From positions 8,387 through 46,000 of the forward strand of contig NZ_AOIB01000002.1 of assembly GCF_000337675.1 (NCBI RefSeq): DNA of 37,614 bases, written 5' to 3'. Below, piece by piece: positions 1-8,544 of this stretch. A program made the translations under genes and the position numbers. Numbering within the stretch: position 1 is the first letter of the stretch; the number at the start of each line of letters is the position of its first letter. Source of the DNA: Natronococcus amylolyticus DSM 10524. Lineage in GTDB: Archaea > Halobacteriota > Halobacteria > Halobacteriales > Natrialbaceae. The notes under the pieces were generated by a model. It made no database searches. It was not told the origin of the DNA and saw nothing but the letters and a program-made list of their open reading frames with translations.

Positions 1-36
1 AAGTGCCGAGCATCCGTGAGCGAAGCGAACGGTTCA

Positions 37-77
37 CCGCCGGAGCGGGGTGAAACCCCGCGACGGCGGCCTTTTTT
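37..77 (+). terminator. Hairpin plus T-tract terminator of an upstream gene
   Basis: A near-perfect hairpin is visible. CCGCCG (37-42) pairs with CGGCGG (64-69), and GCGGGGT (45-51) pairs with ACCCCGC (55-61). The loop is GAA, and a symmetric GA/GA internal pair separates the two stems. Six T follow at 72-77 and another T-run at 86-91. This looks like a transcription terminator for a plus-strand gene that lies before the window. No gene body is visible in bases 1-36. Confidence 0.6.
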
Positions 78-103
78 CATCGAAGTTTTTTGCTGGGGGT
101 TGA

Positions 104-126
104 GGCTGACGCCAAAGGCGTCAGCC
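104..126. repeat. Perfect 10-bp inverted repeat
   Basis: GGCTGACGCC (104-113) and GGCGTCAGCC (117-126) are exact reverse complements around an AAA loop. It lies between the upstream terminator and the convergent permease gene, so it may be a second terminator or RNA-stabilising hairpin. No T-run follows it on the plus strand. Confidence 0.6.
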
Positions 127-202
127 GATGCTCCCGGTAAAAAAGTTCGCTACATGCACCGCGAGTTTCACAGACAGCTCTGGATAACGAACCGGTCGAA
201 AA

Positions 203-1858
203 TCACTCGAGCGTGTACAGATCGAACGTCTCGCAGGCGTAGAGGAACGACACCGGCGGGGCGAGAAGCCCGATCCCGAGAACGGTCCAGGCGACGACGG
301 TAAGCTGGGTACCGGTCACCGAGAGTTCGGGCGTCGGCGCCCAGACCGACATCATCGTGAGGAAGTCGGCGATCGGGCCCGCCGCGTCGGTGTAGAGCAC
401 GGCCGCGGCGGCCGCCGGGAGGACGACTGCGACCGAGTAGGCGACGAACGCCGCCTTGCTCGGCATCACCGCCTCGCGGCTGTTCGTGACGTTAACGCTG
501 CCGAATCGAGGGAGTGCCGTGCCGATCCCGGTCGCCAGCGCGGGCGTCGCGACGGTGCCGACGAACGTCGCCGCGACGAGCAGTGCCGCCTGCTCGAGCG
601 AGAGCGGACTGACGAGGCCGAGCGCGAGCGAGCCGACCAGCCCGATCGGCGCCGCGACGAGGACGCCGGCGACGACGAGTCCGGCGACCGCCCGGCCGCC
701 CGACAGCGTCGAGGTCACGACCGCAGGGAGCGCCGAACCCAGGTCGCCCAGCGGGTTGAGCGTGAAGAGGGCGCCGGCGGCCCAGACGAGGTACAGCGAG
801 AGGATCGCGGCGACGTAGGCGGGGACCGTCCCCGTCTCGAGGATCACCTGAACGAACCCGACCGCGCCGAAGAGGGGGTAGCCGACGTACGCCAGCCGGA
901 TCGGTGCCCGTCGGGTTCGCCGGATCGCGGTGAGCGTCACGGTTCGGGTCGGGCGGCTGAACCCGCTCGAGAGCGCAGCGGCGAGCCGGCTCGAGGAGTC
1001 GCTCGACGACGGCCGATCGTCGAATCTCGCGGGGTCGGCGAACCAGTGGATCCGCGCGGAGGCGACGCCGACCGCGAGCGCGACCGACCCCAGTAGGACC
1101 GTGCCGACGACCGCCCCGAGGATCGACGTCGTCGATGGGGGGACGTTGGGCACGCCGACCAGCAGGACGTGACCGAGCCAGCCCAGTGGCCCGTCCTGCA
1201 GGGCGACGAACAGTTCGCTCACGACCAGATCGAGCCGACCCGTTGCGATCGCCCCGAAGTACAGCGCCCAGAACCCGACGAACAGCACCCACCGGTAGCG
1301 GGCGATCGGCTCGTACACGGTCACCAGGTGTCTGAACCAGATGCCGACCACGAATCCGACCGGAACTGCGGTGAGCAACGCGAGCGCCGCGGTCGCGGCT
1401 GCGGCGCCGACGGAAAGGGCCGTGCCGGTACCGACGGCGAACGCACTCGCGAGCAGGATCGTCGGGGGAAGGACCCAGACGGCAACCAGCAGTATCTCAG
1501 CTGCGACGATCCCGACCGCGGCGTTTCGTGTCGACGTCGAGACGAGCAGGAACGCGGGCTCGTCGGGGTTCGCCGCGGCGGTAAACGCCCGGATCGCGCT
1601 CATCCCGACCAGGAACAGCCAGGCGACCGCGACGCCGCCCGCGGCGGCTTCGGTCGCGAGCGCGACGTGGTCCGAACCCGGCGCCCCGGCGTAGTGCTCG
1701 CCGAGGGAGGGCAACAGGTAGCCGCCGGCGACCGTCACCGAGCCGAGCATCAGGGCGCCGAGCAGGACCAGCAGGAGGAGTTTCGTCCGCTCGGTCGTCA
1801 CCGCACGGACCGTCCGCCGGAACTCCGTGCGGGCGACGAAGAGCGCTGCACGCCTCAC
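203..1858 (-). CDS. ABC-2 type transporter permease
   Basis: This encodes a 551-residue integral membrane protein with many hydrophobic stretches spread over its length. The first follows a short basic N-terminus (RRAALFVARTEFRRTVRAV). The arrangement of one long permease next to a divergent ATPase gene is typical of haloarchaeal ABC-2 exporters of unknown substrate. A hydrophilic, serine- and arginine-rich cytoplasmic loop lies near residues 275-305. The start is a GTG at 1858-1856, which overlaps the stop of a 16-codon reading frame (1855-1905) by four bases (GTGA). The neighbouring ATPase at 2079-2864 is the likely energising partner, although it is read in the opposite direction. The substrate cannot be told from sequence. 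Assignment as a permease is firm; the ABC-2 subclass is inferred from context and topology. Confidence 0.75.
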   Translation of the reverse strand: MRRAALFVARTEFRRTVRAVTTERTKLLLLVLLGALMLGSVTVAGGYLLPSLGEHYAGAPGSDHVALATEAAAGGVAVAWLFLVGMSAIRAFTAAANPDEPAFLLVSTSTRNAAVGIVAAEILLVAVWVLPPTILLASAFAVGTGTALSVGAAAATAALALLTAVPVGFVVGIWFRHLVTVYEPIARYRWVLFVGFWALYFGAIATGRLDLVVSELFVALQDGPLGWLGHVLLVGVPNVPPSTTSILGAVVGTVLLGSVALAVGVASARIHWFADPARFDDRPSSSDSSSRLAAALSSGFSRPTRTVTLTAIRRTRRAPIRLAYVGYPLFGAVGFVQVILETGTVPAYVAAILSLYLVWAAGALFTLNPLGDLGSALPAVVTSTLSGGRAVAGLVVAGVLVAAPIGLVGSLALGLVSPLSLEQAALLVAATFVGTVATPALATGIGTALPRFGSVNVTNSREAVMPSKAAFVAYSVAVVLPAAAAAVLYTDAAGPIADFLTMMSVWAPTPELSVTGTQLTVVAWTVLGIGLLAPPVSFLYACETFDLYTLE

Positions 1859-1905
1859 CGGGAATCACCGCCGGAAACCGGGAGGCCGCGCGTCGTCAGG
1901 GTCAT
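1855..1905 (-). CDS. Possible 16-residue leader ORF before the permease
   Basis: An ATG at 1905 opens a 16-codon frame (MTLTTRGLPVSGGDSR) whose TGA overlaps the permease GTG by four bases. A GTTTAC box sits 27 bases before this ATG, where a haloarchaeal TATA box should be for a leaderless transcript. The frame may be a translated first cistron coupled to the permease, or only the 5' leader of the mRNA. No homology is recognised. Confidence 0.3.
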   Translation of the reverse strand: MTLTTRGLPVSGGDSR

Positions 1906-1929
1906 AGCCGATACCGGGTGCCCCACCGA

Positions 1930-1935
1930 GTAAAC
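1930..1935 (-). promoter_or_regulatory. TATA-like box for the permease transcript
   Basis: GTTTAC on the minus strand is centred about 27 bases upstream of the ATG at 1905. This is the spacing expected for a leaderless haloarchaeal transcript beginning at that ATG. Confidence 0.4.
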
Positions 1936-2048
1936 GGTTCGGATCCGATCAGCGTTCGAGACTGTCAGTAGCGGGAACTCGAGGCCGGCGCTCGCTCGGG
2001 GTCGACTCGAGCGGCCGACCGAAGCGGTTGGCGAACGTGAACGTACGG

Positions 2049-2054
2049 TTTTAC
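2049..2054 (+). promoter_or_regulatory. TATA-like box for the ABC ATPase
   Basis: TTTTAC is centred about 27 bases before the ATG at 2079, so a leaderless transcript could start at that codon. A GGAGGG run lies immediately before the ATG, too close to act as a normal ribosome-binding site. Confidence 0.45.
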
Positions 2055-2078
2055 GTGCGGCAAACCGAAACGGAGGGT

Positions 2079-2864
2079 ATGCATCCGAGCGACGGCCCCG
2101 CGATCGAGACCGACTCGCTGACGAAACGCTACGGGGAGACGACGGCCGTCGCCGGACTGACGATGTCCGTCAACCGGGGGACGGTGTACGGCTTTCTCGG
2201 ACCCAACGGCGCGGGCAAGACGACGACGATGCGGATGCTGACGACGCTGACGAAGCCGACCTCGGGGACCGCCCGGGTCGCGGGCCAGTCGATCGCGGAC
2301 CGGGAGGCCGTTACTCCCCACATCGGCTACCTGCCCGAGGAGCCCCCGATCTACGACGAACTGACCGGTCGCGAACAGCTCGAGTACGCCGCCGGGCTCC
2401 GGAATCTGCCCGAGGACGAGTCCGCCGAACGGATCGAATCGTTGCTCGAGCGCTTCGCCCTGCTCGACGACGCCGACAGGCGGATCGAGGGCTACTCGAA
2501 GGGGATGCGCCAGAAGGTCGGCGTCATCCAGGCGGTACTCCACGAGCCCGTCGTCGCCTTCCTCGACGAGCCCACCAGCGGGCTCGATCCCCGCGCGGCC
2601 CGGACGATGCGGGAGACGATCGCCGACCTCGCCGACCGGGAGATGACGATCGTCCTCTCGACGCACATCCTCCCCGTCGTCGACGAACTGGCCGACGAAA
2701 TCGGCGTGATCCACGAGGGCGAACTGGTCGCCCAGGGCGACCCCGAGACGCTCAAGTCCCGCGCCGAGACGGGCGAGACCCGCAGCCTCGAGGACGCCTT
2801 CCTCGAGATCACCCGGGAGACGCCCGAGGAAGTCGATCACTCGCCGGTTCCGTCGTCCGAGTAG
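2079..2864 (+). CDS. ABC transporter ATP-binding protein
   Basis: This 261-residue nucleotide-binding subunit couples ATP hydrolysis to transport. Walker A is GPNGAGKT (41-48), the signature is YSKGMRQKV (139-147), Walker B is VVAFLDEP (158-165) followed by the D-loop SGLDP, and the switch histidine is H196 in LSTH. The signature YSKGM and the short drug-exporter-like (CcmA/NatA) fold are typical of ATPases paired with ABC-2 permeases. An in-frame start further upstream exists at 2028, but the TATA-like box at 2049-2054 favours 2079. The permease on the other strand (203-1858) is the likely partner. The acidic C-terminus (after residue 235) carries no recognised domain. The substrate is unknown. 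Confidence 0.9.
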   Translation: MHPSDGPAIETDSLTKRYGETTAVAGLTMSVNRGTVYGFLGPNGAGKTTTMRMLTTLTKPTSGTARVAGQSIADREAVTPHIGYLPEEPPIYDELTGREQLEYAAGLRNLPEDESAERIESLLERFALLDDADRRIEGYSKGMRQKVGVIQAVLHEPVVAFLDEPTSGLDPRAARTMRETIADLADREMTIVLSTHILPVVDELADEIGVIHEGELVAQGDPETLKSRAETGETRSLEDAFLEITRETPEEVDHSPVPSSE

Positions 2865-2947
2865 CCGACGACCGATCGAGACCCGTGCCGGCCCGCGTTC
2901 GCCGCTGTAATTCCGGCGTGTCCGCTCGCTTCTACCAGTTAACAACA

Positions 2948-2956
2948 CAATATATT
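2948..2956 (+). promoter_or_regulatory. TATA box for the membrane protein at 2983
   Basis: The AT-rich stretch CAATATATT stands out in GC-rich DNA. It is centred about 30 bases before the ATG at 2983 and only about 10 before the in-frame ATG at 2962. This favours 2983 as a leaderless start. Confidence 0.5.
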
Positions 2957-2982
2957 CACGTATGAAAGAATATACAGTCAGT

Positions 2983-3861
2983 ATGGACGTGCTTCGAGAG
3001 TACCGTGAGGGGGTTGCCGGCGACCCCTTACGGTTCGCCGTTCTTGTCGGCCTCGCGACGGTCCCGTTCACGGTCGCGCTCTCCTGGCAGCCGCCCGACG
3101 AGACGACCGTCGCCGGCGGAACCGTCTCGGGGGCTCCCCTGTTGGCGGCCGGCGCGCTCGTCGGCTACCGCTACGGCGACTGCGCGAGTCGGACCCGTCG
3201 GGCCGGAATCTGGGCCGGACTCGTCGCCTCGGTCGCGACGGTGTTGCTGTACGCCGCCACCGCAGCGTCGACGATCGGAACTGCGTCGACGACGATAACG
3301 GTGCTCGCCGTCGTCCTGACACCGATCGCCGTTGTGATCGGCGTGGGACTCACCGTGCTGGTCACGGCGGCGACCGCCGTCGTCGTCGGCTGGATGCGAC
3401 GGCGGAGCGCTCGAGCGTCCCGGAGTCGGGACGCGACCGAAAAGGAGGGCCGGAACGCGCTCGAGTCGCGGTGGTGGCCCCCCGTCGTCGCGTACGTTCT
3501 GCTGGTGCCGGCGGTCGCGCTCGCGGAGGGAGTCGTCGAACCCGACGGCGGCGCGGGCTTCGCGGTCGCGTTGCTGCTGGTCGGCACCGTTCTCCTCTCG
3601 GTGCCCGCCGCCCTCGGCGTGTTCGTCGACGCGACCGTACCCCGGCGTGAGTCGGCGTGGCTCCCGAACGTGCGGGCGTACATCGGACTCCCGGTTTTCG
3701 GGTTCGCGGTCGCGTACGTCGGCGCCGCCCTCTACGGATCGCCGCGCCCGTCCGCACCCGCAGCGTTTGGCTTTCTCGCGGCGCTGTGGCTGACGGCCGT
3801 CGTCTACCTCGCGAACAGGTATCGCAACCTCGAGCGGATCGCCGACGAACGGCCGCGCTGA
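2983..3861 (+). CDS. Unknown multi-pass membrane protein
   Basis: A 292-residue protein with about seven hydrophobic segments, arranged in two blocks. The first block (about residues 18-135) and the second (about 165-275) are separated by a basic, hydrophilic loop near 138-160 (RRRSARASRSR). I recognise no catalytic motif or named family; similar stand-alone membrane proteins are common in haloarchaea. An alternative in-frame ATG at 2962 would add seven residues, but the TATA box position favours 2983. It lies between an ABC ATPase and folCP on the same strand, 118 and 66 bases away, and has its own promoter. The function is unknown. Confidence 0.6.
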   Translation: MDVLREYREGVAGDPLRFAVLVGLATVPFTVALSWQPPDETTVAGGTVSGAPLLAAGALVGYRYGDCASRTRRAGIWAGLVASVATVLLYAATAASTIGTASTTITVLAVVLTPIAVVIGVGLTVLVTAATAVVVGWMRRRSARASRSRDATEKEGRNALESRWWPPVVAYVLLVPAVALAEGVVEPDGGAGFAVALLLVGTVLLSVPAALGVFVDATVPRRESAWLPNVRAYIGLPVFGFAVAYVGAALYGSPRPSAPAAFGFLAALWLTAVVYLANRYRNLERIADERPR

Positions 3862-3927
3862 CCGGACTCCCCGTGGTCCGCTCCTCGGGTCCGACATCCC
3901 TAAGCGCGCGGACTCAGTGATTCCAGT

Positions 3928-6390
3928 ATGGAGTATCACGAGGCGGCGGAGTTCCTGTTCGGGCTCCGTCGGTTCCGTCCAAAACCGGGGACGGAGTCGA
4001 CGGCCCGGCTGCTCGCCCACCTCGAGGACCCCCAGGAGGGCGTCGAGTTCGTCCAGATTGCGGGGTCGAACGGGAAGGGAAGCACGGCGCGGATGGTCGA
4101 GCGAACGCTGCGGGAGGCGGGGCTGTCGGTCGGTCTCTACACCTCGCCCCACCTCGAGGACCTGCGCGAACGCATCCGGGTCGACGGGCGGAAGATCCCG
4201 AAGTCGTCGGTGTCCGCCTTCGTTGCGGAGATTCGCGAGCACGTCACCGAGCGGGCCGCCGACGGGGAGTCGCCGACGTTCTTCGAGGTACTGACCGCGA
4301 TGGCGATTCAGGAGTTCGACCGGGCCGACGTCGACGTCGCCGTCCTCGAGGTCGGGATCGGCGGGCGCTACGACGCCACGAGCGTCGTCGACCCGGTCGC
4401 GAGCGCGGTGACGAGCGTCACGCTCGAGCACACGGGGATTCTCGGCGACACCGAGGCCGAAATCGCCCGCGATAAGGCCCACGTCACGCCCGCCGACGCG
4501 CCGCTCGTTACCGGCGCCTCCGGCGAGGCTCTCGAGGGCGTCCGCGAGGTCGCCGGCGAGGTCGTCACCGTGGGGTTCGACGGCGAGGACGACCGCCAGC
4601 CGGACGTCCGCGTCGCCTACGAGGGTCGGGTGAACCACACCGAGGCGGCCGTCTCGATCGACGACGGCAGCCCGCTCGAGGCCCGAATTCCACTCCTCGG
4701 GCGCCACCAGGCCGAGAACGCGGGGATCGCGGCGACGGTGGCCCGGCAGGTGGCCGATGTCTCCGACGCCGACCTCCAGCGGGGGCTGCGAAACGCCCAC
4801 TGGCCGGGTCGGTTCGAGGTGCTCGAGACCGAGCCGCTGGTCGTCCTCGACGGCGCGCACAACCCGGGCGCCTGCGAGGGCCTGGCCGAGACGCTCTCGA
4901 GCTACGAGTACGACGATCTCACACTCGTTGCCGGCGTGATGCACGACAAGGACGTCACGGGGATCGCCGACGCGTTGCCGACCCCCGACGCCGTCGTCGC
5001 GACCGAACCGGGCCTCGAGCGCGCCGAGGACCCCGACGCCCTCTCGACGGTGTTCGAACGGACCGGCGTCTCCGACGTTCGGACGATCCCGGACGTCCGG
5101 GACGCCCTCGAGGCCGCGATCGCCGAGAGCGGCGCCGACGACTGTGTACTCGTGACCGGGTCGCTGTTCGCGGTCGCCGAGGCGCGCTCGCGGTGGACCT
5201 CGCTGCAGGTCCCCAAGCGGGTTCGTGACATCGATGACGCCCGCGAGGCACTCTCGAGTGCGGACGCGACCGAGAGCGACGTCGCCGACGCAGCGGGCTC
5301 GGCTATCCACCGAGTCGTCAAAACGTCGCTCCGGTACAGACAGGCGACGGCCTTCCGGGAGGAGCTGCTTCGGATCGGCGGCGAGTGTACCCTCTCGGGG
5401 CTCCGGCGGAACGACGAGCGGATCGACGCCGTCCTCTCGGGGACGCTCGAGCAGTTCACGCGCCTCGTCGACCGGCTCGCGGAGCGCTCGGACGGACTGG
5501 CCGCGGTCGGGCGGGAACTCGAGTCGACGCTCGAGTTGAGCGGCGAGGCACAGTCGGGAGGCGGCGACGACCCGTCGCCTCCTTGGACGGACGGGACCGC
5601 CGTCATGGGGATCCTCAACGTCACCCCCGACAGTTTCCACGACGGCGGGGAGTTCGACGCGCTCGAGGACGCCGTCGCCCGCGCGGAGGCGATGATCGAG
5701 GCCGGCGCCGACGTGATCGACGTCGGCGGCGAGTCGACGCGACCGGGCGCCGACCCCGTCTCGGTCGAAACCGAGATCGATCGGGTCGTCCCCGTCCTCG
5801 AGGCGATCGGCGACCTCGACGCCCTGCTGTCGATCGACACGCGGAAGGCGGCCGTCGCCGACGCGGCCCTCGAGGCGGGCGCCGACATCGTCAACGACGT
5901 CTCCGGGCTCGAGGATCCCGAGATGCGCTTCGTCGTCGCCGACCACGACGCGAGCCTGATCGTGATGCACAGCGTCGACGCGCCCGTCATTCCGGATCGG
6001 GAGGTCGAGTACGACGACGTCGTCGAGGACGTGATCGACCAGCTCCGCGAACGGATCCTGCTGGCCGAGAAGGCGGGCCTCGAGCGCGAGGACGTCATCG
6101 TCGACCCCGGGATCGGGTTCGCCAAGTCGGCCCCCGAGAGCTTCGAGCTGCTCGACCGGCTCGCGGAGTTCCGTGCGCTTGGCTGTCCAGTCCTCTTCGG
6201 CCACTCGCACAAGTCGATGTTCGCACACATCGGCTGCGAGTCCGGCGAGCGCCTCGAGCCGACCGTCGCGGCGAGCGCGCTCGCGGCCGACCGCGGTGCC
6301 GACCTCGTCAGGGTTCACGACGTCCCCGAGAACGTCGCCGCGGTTCGAACGGCGCTCGCGGCGCGCGATCCCGACCGCTTCGAGCCGTAG
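3928..6390 (+). CDS. folCP: Bifunctional folylpolyglutamate/dihydrofolate synthase-dihydropteroate synthase (FolC-FolP fusion)
   Basis: An 820-residue fusion covering two steps of folate synthesis. The N-terminal part (about 1-420) is a Mur-ligase-like FolC that adds glutamate to (dihydro)pteroate or folate using ATP. It shows the P-loop GSNGKGST (46-53), EVGIGGRYDAT (141-151) and DGAHNPGA (308-315). The C-terminal part (about 557-820) is dihydropteroate synthase, which condenses p-aminobenzoate with the pterin pyrophosphate. It shows GILNVTPDSF (561-570), DVGGESTRPG (598-607), SIDTRK (635-640) and a RVHD motif near the end. The usual SRKS loop reads SHKS, keeping the catalytic lysine. Residues about 421-556 form a linker region with no assigned domain. 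This fusion is known in halophilic archaea (hdrC of Haloferax). No dihydrofolate reductase gene is adjacent. Start: ATG at 3928, 66 bases after the previous stop. Confidence 0.93.
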   Translation: MEYHEAAEFLFGLRRFRPKPGTESTARLLAHLEDPQEGVEFVQIAGSNGKGSTARMVERTLREAGLSVGLYTSPHLEDLRERIRVDGRKIPKSSVSAFVAEIREHVTERAADGESPTFFEVLTAMAIQEFDRADVDVAVLEVGIGGRYDATSVVDPVASAVTSVTLEHTGILGDTEAEIARDKAHVTPADAPLVTGASGEALEGVREVAGEVVTVGFDGEDDRQPDVRVAYEGRVNHTEAAVSIDDGSPLEARIPLLGRHQAENAGIAATVARQVADVSDADLQRGLRNAHWPGRFEVLETEPLVVLDGAHNPGACEGLAETLSSYEYDDLTLVAGVMHDKDVTGIADALPTPDAVVATEPGLERAEDPDALSTVFERTGVSDVRTIPDVRDALEAAIAESGADDCVLVTGSLFAVAEARSRWTSLQVPKRVRDIDDAREALSSADATESDVADAAGSAIHRVVKTSLRYRQATAFREELLRIGGECTLSGLRRNDERIDAVLSGTLEQFTRLVDRLAERSDGLAAVGRELESTLELSGEAQSGGGDDPSPPWTDGTAVMGILNVTPDSFHDGGEFDALEDAVARAEAMIEAGADVIDVGGESTRPGADPVSVETEIDRVVPVLEAIGDLDALLSIDTRKAAVADAALEAGADIVNDVSGLEDPEMRFVVADHDASLIVMHSVDAPVIPDREVEYDDVVEDVIDQLRERILLAEKAGLEREDVIVDPGIGFAKSAPESFELLDRLAEFRALGCPVLFGHSHKSMFAHIGCESGERLEPTVAASALAADRGADLVRVHDVPENVAAVRTALAARDPDRFEP

Positions 6391-6471
6391 TCGGCGGCGC
6401 ATCTGCCGGTCCAAGCTTCAACTGTCGGGGCGCGGTACTGGTCGTGAGCGCAGCGTGCTCGAGGCCAATCT

Positions 6472-7176
6472 ATGACAGACGAATACGATCACGATCTACA
6501 GGGCGAGGAGCTCGAGGAACTGGCGGACGACCCGATGAACGCGGCGCGGGAGATCGCGGGCGAGAGCGCCCGCGACGGCCGTCTCGCCGTCGTCAGCGGC
6601 GGACTCATGCTGCTGTCGACGCTGCGATCGGTCGCTCGCGGCCAGCTTCGCGCGCTCCCGAAGGCGGCCGTCGGCGCCGGGTTGGTCGGCATCGGACTCC
6701 GGCAGCGTCGGACGTCGGAACCGACGACGTTCGAACCCGACCTCGACGAGGTCGACGGCGAGACCGAGGACAAGGAGACGTCCGATCAGGCCGCCGCGGC
6801 GGCCGAGCGGCCCGATGCCGGCCAGGAGTCACAGATCGACGCCAGTGGCGACGTCGACGAGGAGCCACAGCTCGGCGAGGCCGACGATGACGATGGCGGC
6901 GAGATCGAGTTCACCGACGACCCCGAGGAGGGTGAGCCACGATCGAAACCCAGCGCCGACAAGGACGACGAGGACCCCCGCCGAACCACCGACGACGAGA
7001 CGACGGAGGTCGACGTCTCCGAGACCGCAATGGCCGAGGAGACCGCCGAGGCAACAGGGCCGGACCCCGAACAGGCTCAGCCGACCCAGACCGACTCGAC
7101 GGAACCCGAAGAGGACGCCTCGGACATGAAGGTCGACCCCGACGAAGACGAGGACGAGTCGGACGAGAACAACTGA
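6472..7176 (+). CDS. Acidic hypothetical protein with a hydrophobic N-terminal region
   Basis: A 234-residue protein of two parts. The first 85 residues hold a weakly hydrophobic helix pair (about 38-75: LAVVSGGLMLLSTL, then VGAGLVGIGL). The remaining 150 are almost all Asp, Glu, Gly, Ser and Thr with no predicted fold. Such disordered acidic tails are usual in haloarchaeal proteins, so composition gives no function. It is read in the same direction as folCP (81 bases upstream) and the glycosidase-like gene (41 bases downstream), possibly as one transcript. No family is recognised. Confidence 0.65.
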   Translation: MTDEYDHDLQGEELEELADDPMNAAREIAGESARDGRLAVVSGGLMLLSTLRSVARGQLRALPKAAVGAGLVGIGLRQRRTSEPTTFEPDLDEVDGETEDKETSDQAAAAAERPDAGQESQIDASGDVDEEPQLGEADDDDGGEIEFTDDPEEGEPRSKPSADKDDEDPRRTTDDETTEVDVSETAMAEETAEATGPDPEQAQPTQTDSTEPEEDASDMKVDPDEDEDESDENN

Positions 7177-7217
7177 CCCCGATCCTCGACAGCAGCGTCC
7201 CCGCTCTCCTTCGTTCG

Positions 7218-8294
7218 ATGGAGTCGATAGCTACCCTCCAATACTACGCCCGGGAGCTCCACCGGCGCCTCACACACTACGCCGAGAAGCGTCGCCACGG
7301 CTACCGACGAGCGGGGTCGCTCGAGCGCGCCGCCGACCGGATCCTCTCGATGCGGGCCGAGCGCGGCCTCGAGTCCGGCGGTCACTTTCACGGCGTCTGG
7401 CCCCGCGACCTCTGTTTCGCCGCGCCGGGGCTCGTGGCGGCGGGATACGACGACGTCGTCGCCGACACTGCAGCGGCGCTGCTCGCGGAGCTCTCGGCCT
7501 CGGACGTCTTCTACACCGACTTCCACCCCGGTTACAGCGCCGCGACGCCGGCCGAGGGCGTCGACACCGTTCCCGCGGTCGTGCTCGCACTGGCCGCGGC
7601 CGGACGGCTCGGCGAACACGCCGACGCCGTCGTCGAACTCGTCGCGCGCCACCGCGAACGGTTCGTCGAGAACGGGCTCGTCACCGGGTCCGGGAGCTCC
7701 TGGTGGGACTCGGCTGCGGCTCCGCGGGAGACGTACAACACCGCGATGTGGCTGGCGGCGGTCGAGACCCTCGAGAGTCGCGGGCTCGAGACCGCCGGCG
7801 CGGACTCATCGAGGATCCGAGACGGGCTCGAGACCCTGTGGAACGGCCGGTACTTCGACGAGCGCCGCAGGTCGGCGGTCCTCGCCTGCGACGCGAACGT
7901 CGTCCCGCTGTACTTCGGCCTCGTCGGCGACGACCGCGCGCGATCGATCGCCGACGCGCTCGAGCGCCTCGAGACGCCGACCGGGCTGTGCATGCGCGAG
8001 CGGTCGTTCGGGGTCGGCGAGGTCCACCCCTTCTTCGTCCTTCACCGGGACTACCACTACCACATCTGGCCCTGGAACAGCCTCATGTACGCTAACGGCC
8101 TCGAGCGGTACGGGTTCGAGGAGCGGGCCCGTCGGGAAGTCGAACGGATCGAGCGCGTCATGGCGCCGTACGGCACCTTCCTCGAGGTACTCACGCTCGA
8201 GGGCGAGCCGTACGTCAAACGCGGGTACGCGAGCGCCGAGGAGTTCACCGTCGCGGCCGCGCTGTGGCGGGAGTTCGCCGACCGGCCGCGCTGA
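7218..8294 (+). CDS. Six-hairpin glycosidase-like (glucoamylase/debranching-type) protein
   Basis: The 358-residue protein has the helical-hairpin repeats of an (alpha/alpha)6 barrel. Conserved stretches include HFHGVWPRDLCFAAPGLVA (about 55-73), SSWWDSAA (about 160), ETYNTAMWLAAVE, and near the C-terminus HIWPWNSLMYANGL followed by GEPYVKRGYASAEEF. The W-P-R-D and aromatic-rich W-P-W-N motifs resemble archaeal amylo-alpha-1,6-glucosidase and GH15/GH63-like enzymes that act on alpha-glucosides. It has no signal peptide, so a cytosolic role on intracellular glucans or oligosaccharides is likely. It is shorter than typical glucoamylases and may represent the catalytic domain only. The substrate is inferred, not shown. 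Confidence 0.7.
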   Translation: MESIATLQYYARELHRRLTHYAEKRRHGYRRAGSLERAADRILSMRAERGLESGGHFHGVWPRDLCFAAPGLVAAGYDDVVADTAAALLAELSASDVFYTDFHPGYSAATPAEGVDTVPAVVLALAAAGRLGEHADAVVELVARHRERFVENGLVTGSGSSWWDSAAAPRETYNTAMWLAAVETLESRGLETAGADSSRIRDGLETLWNGRYFDERRRSAVLACDANVVPLYFGLVGDDRARSIADALERLETPTGLCMRERSFGVGEVHPFFVLHRDYHYHIWPWNSLMYANGLERYGFEERARREVERIERVMAPYGTFLEVLTLEGEPYVKRGYASAEEFTVAAALWREFADRPR

Positions 8295-8512
8295 CTCTCG
8301 AGGTCGTCCTCCCCTCGCCTCCGCGGAACTACCCGGCGGTGTTGGTCGGGAGTTCGGATCCGCGAACGCGGCGATTTTGCTCGAAAGTCGACGCAGATAG
8401 CAGCAAAGGGATGCCTCGTGTCACAAGCTGTCGCAATATCTACTCTCACCTACGACAGTACCGTCCTAGATAGGGGCAATTTTCACATCTATCTCCGACG
8501 GCATCGACAAGG

Positions 8513-8518
8513 ATTAAG
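8513..8518 (+). promoter_or_regulatory. TATA-like box for the small ORF/YeiH transcript
   Basis: ATTAAG is centred about 29 bases before the ATG at 8545, consistent with a leaderless transcript that starts at the small ORF and continues into the YeiH-family gene. The rest of the 250-base gap from 8295 to 8544 shows nothing else I can support. Confidence 0.45.
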
Positions 8519-8544
8519 TGCGCAGGTTCGAAGGTCTAATACGA

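Noticed and set aside
3028-6414. 1128-codon open frame on the minus strand
   Set aside because: It is the antisense shadow of folCP and its neighbour. High-GC haloarchaeal codon use leaves the opposite frames open, and its product is arginine-rich with no domain, while the plus strand has clear FolC and FolP motifs.
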